A DNA stretch of 11,823 bases from Clostridia bacterium (lineage in GTDB: Bacteria > Bacillota > Clostridia > Oscillospirales > Acutalibacteraceae), in the NCBI GenBank assembly GCA_017631745.1, contig JAGBSR010000078.1, positions 1-11,823 of the forward strand, written 5' to 3'. The notes beneath the pieces were generated by a model. It ran no database searches, had not been told where the DNA came from, and saw only the letters and a program-made list of their open reading frames with translations. The position numbers and the translations under genes are program-made. Below are positions 6,998 through 11,823 of the stretch, one piece after another (positions within the stretch are counted from its first letter, which is position 1; each line of letters begins with the position of its first letter).

Positions 6998-7372
6998 ATG
7001 TATGAATATCAAAGCAAACCTATAAAAGACTATTTTGAACTAAAACGCATTTGCGGAAAAGCAACCTCTTACTTTGTAGGTTCTTTCATGTTAGAAATAA
7101 TAATGCGACAGGAAGAATGGAAAAATCCCGAAACAAAGACATTCTTTATTAAAAACTTTCATAATGAGTATTTCTCTTGGGACAAAAATAACACAATAGA
7201 AAAGACACGAAATAAAGTGAACTGTGTTATCAGAATTATTGAATCCAGAAAAGTTGAAGATGCGCTGCAATATGTTATTAACTCAAATGAGCTTAAAATG
7301 GATATATCCCAAGCTCGAATAAATGCTCAAGAAACTTTGAATTTGATAACAAGCGGAAAACTTAAATACTAA
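6998..7372 (+). CDS. Small hypothetical protein, first of a tandem paralogous pair
   Basis: 124 residues, no signal peptide or membrane segment, and no family I can name. It is rich in Lys, Asn, Ile and Glu and looks largely helical. Residues 66-114 align without gaps to residues 48-96 of the next gene, with 16 of 49 identical, including the core T-x3-V-x-C-x2-RII and E-x-AL. An upstream F-x-L...W pattern also matches. So the two genes are probably an old duplication. It differs in having a charged insert (KNPETKTFFIKNFHNEYFSW, 42-61). Base composition is unlike its neighbours: two sampled 60-base rows have 33% and 23% GC, against 48% in a row from the ATPase, and Lys/Asn codons are mostly AAA/AAT. 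A clear AAAGGAGT precedes the ATG. The orientation is opposite to all large genes here. Together these suggest horizontal acquisition. No function is assigned. Confidence 0.82.
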   Translation: MYEYQSKPIKDYFELKRICGKATSYFVGSFMLEIIMRQEEWKNPETKTFFIKNFHNEYFSWDKNNTIEKTRNKVNCVIRIIESRKVEDALQYVINSNELKMDISQARINAQETLNLITSGKLKY

Positions 7373-7391
7373 TTACGGAGGTTATATTACT

Positions 7392-7694
7392 ATGATTACA
7401 GACAAACAATTTGATGATGCTTTTACTGCGGCTGGTGGTTGGTTTATACTGTCACAGTATGAAACTCTGCACAATTGGAAAGGCACTAATGTAGAGTTAG
7501 CAGAAATTTTATTTAAAGAAGGGTTTGATTCTAGCATCAAAGGAACAAAAACCAGAGTTGCTTGTGCTTTAAGAATTATAAATGAAGGCAGAGGAGAAGA
7601 GGCTCTTTTAAAAATCCGCAACTCTGATAGAATTAATCATCAGCACCCCGAAGCTAAAAAGCTTGCCCAATATTTATTAGATAAATATTATTGA
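7392..7694 (+). CDS. Small hypothetical protein, second of the paralogous pair
   Basis: 100 residues, soluble, unrecognised function. It begins MITDKQFDDAFTAAGGWFIL and contains SQYETLHNW, then the core shared with the upstream gene (T52, V56, C58, RII 61-63, E69, AL 71-72, N77-S78). It ends in a HPEAKKLAQYLLDKYY helix. The family pattern, as far as it can be read from the two copies, is an aromatic GGWFxL start, a Trp, then a small helical core. ACGGAGG lies 11 bases before the ATG and the gap from the first gene is 19 bases, so the pair is one transcript from the promoter at 6939-6967, closed by the hairpin at 7705-7735. Base composition is AT-rich like its partner. A two-gene toxin/antitoxin or defence-type pair is conceivable, but two homologous members and no known motif argue against a firm claim. 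Confidence 0.85.
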   Translation: MITDKQFDDAFTAAGGWFILSQYETLHNWKGTNVELAEILFKEGFDSSIKGTKTRVACALRIINEGRGEEALLKIRNSDRINHQHPEAKKLAQYLLDKYY

Positions 7695-7704
7695 TTTCAA
7701 TGTG

Positions 7705-7740
7705 AAAAAGTAGCAGAAATAATCTGCTACTTTTTCTTTA
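7705..7740 (+). terminator. Bidirectional intrinsic terminator
   Basis: A perfect 13-bp stem, AAAAAGTAGCAGA (7705-7717) with TCTGCTACTTTTT (7723-7735) around AATAA, followed on the plus strand by CTTTATTTG. It is 10 bases past the stop of the second small gene. The A/T-flanked stem can work in both directions, so it may also end the ATPase transcript arriving from the right. Confidence 0.88.
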
Positions 7741-7750
7741 TTTGTTTAGT

Positions 7751-7795
7751 GGCAGGGCTCCGCCCCGCACCCCGCAAACTTTTTGGAAAAGTTTG
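7751..7795. repeat. GC-rich intergenic repeat with two hairpins
   Basis: It lies in the convergent gap between the small genes and the ATPase. A short hairpin, GGGC-TCC-GCCC (7755-7765), is followed by CCGCACCCCG and then a 9-bp hairpin CAAACTTTT (7775-7783) with AAAAGTTTG (7787-7795) around TGG. This type of sequence (a GGGGCTCCGCCCC-like unit, then a CAAACTTTT...AAAAGTTTG stem) is familiar to me from many clostridial intergenic regions, though its role is not established to my knowledge. It sits 9 bases past the ATPase stop and may stabilise the 3' end of that mRNA. Its start (GGGCTCCG) and its CCGCAAACTT segment recur in the same order at 4203-4210 and 4293-4302. Confidence 0.65.
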
Positions 7796-7804
7796 ACAAA
7801 AGCT

Positions 7805-10513
7805 TTATTTTATCTTTCTCTTGTCAACTGCTCTCTGAATAGCCTTAACAGTTTCAACAATGGGGATGATGAGAACTGCAAGACCGAGTGAGATGAGATA
7901 TGCCTTGAGGTCAAGATGTGCAAAGCCGAAGAGATTTGAAAGGAAGTCTACCTCTACAACTGCTGTTGTGAGAAGGAATGAGCCTACCATTGCACCGTAA
8001 AGAGCTATGTTGTGACTGCCCTTGAAGAACATACCAATAACCGATGCTCTCTGTGAACGCATATTGAAGGAGTGGAAGATTTCACACATAGCCATTGTGA
8101 AGAATGCCATTGTCATACCTTCTGTGCTGTCGTGAATGTTTGTGAAGGTGAAAGCTAAACCTTCTTCAAGACACTGGAGATATTCGCCGATATAGAAAGC
8201 TATAACAGTAAGAATACTTACAAGGATACCCTGATATGCACAGTCAAAGCCGAGACCGCCTGCAAATACACCGTCTGTCTTGCTTCTGGGCTTTCTTCTC
8301 ATAATGTCTGCTTCGGGTCTTTCAAGACCGAGAGCAAGAGCAGGGATACTGTCTGTTACAAGGTTGATGAAAAGAAGGTGGGGAGCTTCAAGAATGGTGA
8401 AGCCCATAATTGTTGCAAAGAAGATTGATACAACCTCTGAAAGGTTTGAACCGAGAAGGAACTGAATAGCCTTACGGATATTGTCGTAAATTCTTCTGCC
8501 CTCGCCTACTGCTGAAACGATAGTTGCAAAGTTGTCGTCGGTGAGCACCATATCAGCAACATTCTTTGTTACGTCGGTGCCTGTGATACCCATACCGACA
8601 CCGATATCCGCACTCTTGATTGAGGGAGCATCGTTTACACCGTCACCTGTCATAGCGGTAACATAGCCTTTTTTCTTCCAGGCGTTTACGATTCTTGTCT
8701 TATGCTCAGGCTGAACACGGGCATATACAAATACATTTTCTACTAACTTTTCAAACTCTTCGTCTGAGTACTTGTCAATATCTGCACCCATCATAGCCTG
8801 GCTGTCATCGGTAAGAATGCCAAGCTCTCTTGCGATAGCCTTGGCTGTGTTGATGTGGTCACCTGTAATCATAATAGGTGTGATACCTGCACTGCGGCAT
8901 TCAACAATAGCATCCTTAACCTCGGGACGGACAGGGTCAATCATACCTGTAAGACCGATAAAGGTCATATCGTATTCGAGGGACTCTGAATCGAAATCAG
9001 TGGGAGCTGATGTATATTTCTTATAAGCAACTGCGAATACACGAAGAGCCTTGTTACCCATTCTGGTATTCTCTGCAGCAATCTTTTCACGGTGCTCGTC
9101 GTTCATCTCAAAGACTTCACCGTTTATATCAATATGAGTACACTTCTTGAGGATTTCGTCGGGAGCACCCTTTGTAAACTGTACAAATGCACCGTCATAT
9201 GAATGGACTGTTGACATCATCTTTCTGCCTGAGTCGAAGGGCACCTCACCGATACGGGGATACTTCTGCATAAGCTCAGCCTTAGGAAGTGAAAGAGTCT
9301 TTGCATAGTTGATAAGAGCAACCTCGTCGGGTTCACCTGTACCCTTGCCGTCTTCTGATACGTCAGCATTTGTGCAAAGAGCCATAGCTGTTGCAAGGTG
9401 ATTTTCATCGGGAGCATAATGGTCAACAACAGTCATTACATTCTGTGTAAGAGTACCTGTCTTGTCTGAGCAGATAATCTGAGTACAGCCGAGAGTTTCA
9501 ACTGCATTCATCTTACGGATAATAGCGTTCTTCTTTGACATATTGGTAACACCGATGGAAAGAACGATGGTCATAACTGCTACAAGACCCTCAGGGATAG
9601 CTGCAACTGCAAGAGCAATAGCTGTAATGAATGAATCAAGGGCAACCTCATAGAATGCACCCTCTGCACCTGTGATGAAATGCATAGCGACATTATAGCC
9701 GAAGATAACAACACAAACACCGAGAACAAGCTTAGTGAGTACCTTTGAAAGCTGTTCGAGCTTGATTTCAAGAGGTGTCTTGCTTTCTTCTGCAAGGGAG
9801 ATAGCATTTGCAATCTTACCCATTTCGGTATCCATACCTGTTGCTACAACAACAGCTTTACCACGGCCGTATACAAGTGTTGAGCCCATATATGCCATAT
9901 TCTTACGGTCACCCAGAGCAACCTCGCTGTCCTCTTTCTTGCCCATAAGTGCATTAACAAGCTTTGTTACGGGAACAGATTCACCTGTAAGTGCAGCCTC
10001 TTCAATCTTCATGCTTGCACATTCAAAGATACGGCAGTCAGCAGGGATAGCATCACCTGCATCGAGAAGAATAACATCACCCACTACAAGATCTTCACTC
10101 TTTACAGTTACAATCTGACCGTCGCGAAGAGTTTTTGTTGTAGCCGCTGACATTTTCTGCAGAGCCTCAACTGCCTTTTCAGCCTTGCTTTCCTGCATAA
10201 CACCGAGTACGGCATTGATAATAACAACCGCAAGAATGATGATTGTGTCTGTGGGGAAGAAGCTGTGACCTGCTGCAGATGCTTCGATGTACTCTGTTAC
10301 TGCTGAAATAGCCGCAGCAATAATGAGGATAATAATCATCGGGTCCTTGAGCTGGTCGCCGAAGCGTGCAAGGGTTGACTTTTTCTTAGCTTCCTGAAGC
10401 TTGTTTTTGCCGTTCTTTTCAAGTCTTGCAGCTGCTTCCTGAGAGGTAAGACCCTGCTCAGAAGACTTTACCTCAGCAAAAACCTCTTCAGTTGTGTGAA
10501 GATAATGTTTCAT
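7805..10513 (-). CDS. P2A-type cation-transporting P-type ATPase, probable Mn2+/Ca2+ efflux pump
   Basis: A membrane pump of 902 residues, full length for bacterial SERCA/PMCA-like P2A ATPases. It has the N-terminal cation-ATPase domain, M1/M2 (about 57-77 and 89-106), and the actuator loop with TGES (176-179). M4 carries AAIPEGL (Glu308). The phosphorylation motif DKTGTLT has Asp350 as acceptor, the nucleotide-binding motif is KGAPD (448-452), and TGD (550-552) and TGDGVNDAP (622-630) follow. M5 contains SNLSE (Asn690, Glu693) and M6 contains NLVTD (Asn717, Thr720, Asp721). These match the Ca2+-site residues of SERCA pumps, so it is not a Na/K-type or soft-metal P1B pump. Homology alone would say Ca2+ ATPase. 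The yybP-ykoY riboswitch in its leader points to Mn2+ as inducing ion, as for Lactococcus YoaB and pneumococcal MgtA. Four C-terminal membrane segments follow from about 757. The start is supported by AAAGGAAAC upstream. Confidence 0.93.
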   Translation of the reverse strand: MKHYLHTTEEVFAEVKSSEQGLTSQEAAARLEKNGKNKLQEAKKKSTLARFGDQLKDPMIIILIIAAAISAVTEYIEASAAGHSFFPTDTIIILAVVIINAVLGVMQESKAEKAVEALQKMSAATTKTLRDGQIVTVKSEDLVVGDVILLDAGDAIPADCRIFECASMKIEEAALTGESVPVTKLVNALMGKKEDSEVALGDRKNMAYMGSTLVYGRGKAVVVATGMDTEMGKIANAISLAEESKTPLEIKLEQLSKVLTKLVLGVCVVIFGYNVAMHFITGAEGAFYEVALDSFITAIALAVAAIPEGLVAVMTIVLSIGVTNMSKKNAIIRKMNAVETLGCTQIICSDKTGTLTQNVMTVVDHYAPDENHLATAMALCTNADVSEDGKGTGEPDEVALINYAKTLSLPKAELMQKYPRIGEVPFDSGRKMMSTVHSYDGAFVQFTKGAPDEILKKCTHIDINGEVFEMNDEHREKIAAENTRMGNKALRVFAVAYKKYTSAPTDFDSESLEYDMTFIGLTGMIDPVRPEVKDAIVECRSAGITPIMITGDHINTAKAIARELGILTDDSQAMMGADIDKYSDEEFEKLVENVFVYARVQPEHKTRIVNAWKKKGYVTAMTGDGVNDAPSIKSADIGVGMGITGTDVTKNVADMVLTDDNFATIVSAVGEGRRIYDNIRKAIQFLLGSNLSEVVSIFFATIMGFTILEAPHLLFINLVTDSIPALALGLERPEADIMRRKPRSKTDGVFAGGLGFDCAYQGILVSILTVIAFYIGEYLQCLEEGLAFTFTNIHDSTEGMTMAFFTMAMCEIFHSFNMRSQRASVIGMFFKGSHNIALYGAMVGSFLLTTAVVEVDFLSNLFGFAHLDLKAYLISLGLAVLIIPIVETVKAIQRAVDKRKIK

Positions 10514-10604
10514 ACATAGTTTCCTTTCTTTTTAATCAGTTTATCTGATTATATATTATTGACATATCTCGGAGAATATTTCTTTCTATATGAAAGGGAG
10601 CTAT

Positions 10605-10649
10605 CAAAAAAGACCCTTAACAGAACATTTCCGTTCCGTTAAAGGTCTT
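10605..10649 (-). terminator. Riboswitch-controlled intrinsic terminator (expression platform)
   Basis: Minus strand: a 17-bp stem, AAGACCTTTAACGGAAC (10633-10649) with GTTCTGTTAAGGGTCTT (10610-10626), two G-T wobbles, 6-base loop GGAAAT, followed by a run of T (10606-10611). Its 5' arm is the same AGACCTTT that closes stem P1 of the aptamer, so the two folds exclude each other. Ligand-bound aptamer should block the hairpin and allow read-through into the ATPase gene. Confidence 0.9.
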
Positions 10650-10724
10650 GCTACCTGCCAGAGGTCTGTAAACCAGCCCGAAGGCGAATGTTGATTTACA
10701 GCTTAGAGCTACTCCCCTTTTTTT
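10639..10724 (-). promoter_or_regulatory. yybP-ykoY (Mn2+-sensing) riboswitch aptamer
   Basis: Reading the minus strand, the leader begins with an A-run and AAAGGGGAGTAGC (about 10708-10720) and ends with TAGCAAGACCTTT (10641-10653). These two conserved blocks flank P1 and form the paired-loop metal site in yybP-ykoY RNAs. Between them are a GCTGTAAATC...GGTTTACAGA stem with a CGCCTTCGGGC hairpin and a CCTCTGGCAGG hairpin. The known function of this class is Mn2+ sensing that turns on Mn2+ exporters, either by antitermination or by freeing translation. Here the overlap of P1 with the following terminator supports transcriptional control, ON with Mn2+. Another short hairpin (AATCAG/CTGATT, 10534-10550) lies before the ribosome binding site; its role is unknown. 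Confidence 0.9.
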
Positions 10725-10751
10725 AAAAAGGACATTCTCTTCACAAGGAAT

Positions 10752-10780
10752 ATATTACCATATCCTTTTTATTTTGTCAA
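10752..10780 (-). promoter_or_regulatory. Promoter of the riboswitch-ATPase transcript
   Basis: Minus strand: TTGACA (10775-10780, perfect), 17 bases, TAATAT (10752-10757) preceded by TGG, an extended -10. It places the transcription start about 25 bases before the aptamer. The -35 box overlaps the TGA stop (10777-10779) of the membrane-protein gene upstream. Confidence 0.75.
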
Positions 10781-11823
10781 CAAGTGACTGCTTGTTTTTC
10801 TGTAACAGTTTTGTTACCGATTTTTTTGCTTTCCTTTGAGAACTTGATTTGCATTATCACAAAGGAAATAATACTGCTCATCGATGCGAGTATCATATCA
10901 TACATTGTGTCGAATATTTTCACAAGTAAGGGATCATCCTTACCTCTGCCGAAAATAACATAAATCATCTTGTCGGGCTCGGGCTCCCACATAAAGCCCT
11001 GATTGGTTGTGCCCCAGATATAGTCACCGATAAACTCGGTCATTTCGTGAATGGGGATAATTGTCATTGCAAAAGCAAGTGCAAACAGACAAAGTGAAAG
11101 CTGTTCCTTACGGTTGTTGGGCTTTACAAGAGTCTGAGCTATATAATAGCCGGCAAAGAAACCAAGGAAGCCTGACGAGAAATGAAGGAATGTATCAAAT
11201 CTTGCCGCATATGCATAAACGCCTACATAGTTTCCGCAGTATGAACCAAGGAAAACGATAATGCAAAGAAGCGACTGTACTCTGTAGTTTATCTTGCAGA
11301 ACATTGAATCTCTCGGGGTAACGAGATGAAGAGCTGTGATTGCCACAGTACCGAGAGAAACCACGAGAAGAAGTGTAGCCTCAGCTCTGTTTTCAAATGT
11401 GATGACGGCGTAAAGCACCACAATTCTTGTGCACCACCATAAAAGTATATCACATATGTTGGTCTGCTCTCTGACCTTTTCAATTTCAAAATCGATTTTT
11501 TCCTTGCATCTTGCAGAAAAGTTGCCGAAAAGCGCTTTTAACTGCGCACCCCAATCTTTGTTTATTTTAAAGACTTCTCTGTTTTTATTTATGAGGTTTA
11601 TGTAAAGTACACCTGTAGCAATTATAGTACCCACAACGGTCAATGTTACATCTTCGCTGAAATCGTAAAGAGGTCTGTGCTCCGGCAGGCTGAGCATAGG
11701 GCCGACCAGCTTGATAAGCCAATGGTCATCGCTGACATTTACACAGCCGACTAAAGTGCTGCCGGTGTAAAAATCAATCCAGAACTGAGTAACCTCTTTA
11801 AAAATAACAAAGGAATTTGAAAT
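10777..11823 (-). CDS. Multi-pass membrane protein, partial, 5' end outside the window
   Basis: The frame is open from the right edge: codons 11698-11823 read ISNSFVIFKEVTQFWIDFYT and on to ...HWLIKLVGPM without a stop, giving at least 348 residues. The first internal ATG (11695-11697) has no ribosome binding site, so it is probably not the start. Hydrophobic segments appear at TLTVVGTIIATGVLYINLI, ILLWWCTRIVVLYAVI, ATLLLVVSLGTVAITAL, LLCIIVFLGSYCGNYVGVYA, FLHFSSGFLGFFAGYYIA, LSLCLFALAFAMTIIPI and ILASMSSIISFVIMQIKF, with a charged cytoplasmic-looking stretch (KNREVFKINKDWG...KVREQTN) after the first. The RFDTFLHFSSG, IHEMTEFIGDYIWG and IFDTMYDM patterns (D-x2-LH, E-x2-E, D-x2-D-M) loosely recall the DUF2238/YjdF-type membrane proteins; that link is tentative. 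The C-terminal tail is polar. The function is unknown. No terminator was seen between its stop and the next promoter. Confidence 0.8.
   Translation of the reverse strand: MSNSFVIFKEVTQFWIDFYTGSTLVGCVNVSDDHWLIKLVGPMLSLPEHRPLYDFSEDVTLTVVGTIIATGVLYINLINKNREVFKINKDWGAQLKALFGNFSARCKEKIDFEIEKVREQTNICDILLWWCTRIVVLYAVITFENRAEATLLLVVSLGTVAITALHLVTPRDSMFCKINYRVQSLLCIIVFLGSYCGNYVGVYAYAARFDTFLHFSSGFLGFFAGYYIAQTLVKPNNRKEQLSLCLFALAFAMTIIPIHEMTEFIGDYIWGTTNQGFMWEPEPDKMIYVIFGRGKDDPLLVKIFDTMYDMILASMSSIISFVIMQIKFSKESKKIGNKTVTEKQAVTC

Noticed and set aside
9735..10118. 127-codon plus-strand frame within the ATPase gene
   Set aside because: Antisense shadow of strongly conserved ATPase coding sequence (actuator domain).
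10550..10590. Second promoter in the ATPase leader, based on a TATAAT near 10551
   Set aside because: No acceptable -35 sequence at 16-18 bases upstream (TTCTCC at 17); the promoter at 10752-10780 and the riboswitch layout explain expression.

Overview
The window looks like chromosomal DNA from a low-to-mid-GC Firmicute, most likely a gut clostridium of the Oscillospiraceae/Ruminococcaceae type. This is inferred from the strong AGGAGG-like ribosome binding sites, the sigma-A style promoters, the clostridial riboswitch context and the protein flavour; no rRNA or marker gene confirms it. All long genes lie on the minus strand except two small AT-rich genes at 6998-7694. No tRNA, rRNA, CRISPR array or transposase was seen.

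Layout, left to right. Positions 1-1175 hold the N-terminal part of a ChrA-type chromate transporter (cut by the window edge) and, just upstream of it in the same transcript, an HSL-type alpha/beta hydrolase. A conserved unrecognised protein (1261-2151) follows, with its own promoter and terminator. An AMP-forming acyl-CoA ligase (2291-3997) is driven by a perfect consensus sigma-A promoter. The gap from 3998 to 4336 contains that promoter, a short direct repeat and a striking 78-bp element (4202-4279): a 10-bp outer stem that encloses three palindromes end to end with no spacer base. A large protein with a GH57/GH38-like barrel (4337-6835) follows. A divergent promoter region (6836-6997) separates it from the plus-strand pair of small paralogous proteins, which are clearly AT-richer than their neighbours and look acquired.

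After a bidirectional terminator and a second GC-rich repeat (7751-7795) comes a 902-residue P2A cation ATPase (7805-10513). Its 5' leader holds a yybP-ykoY (Mn2+) riboswitch followed by an overlapping intrinsic terminator, which implies induction by Mn2+. The pump would normally be called a Ca2+ ATPase, but the leader argues for Mn2+ (or Mn2+/Ca2+) efflux. The riboswitch promoter overlaps the stop codon of the last gene, a multi-pass membrane protein whose reading frame stays open to the right edge of the window, so its true start lies outside.

The genes do not form one pathway. Each major gene has its own promoter and/or terminator, and the only clear co-transcribed pairs are hydrolase-chrA and the two small plus-strand genes. 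The most unusual items are the fully palindromic four-way-junction element, its shared end sequences with the second repeat, and the orphan paralogue pair.
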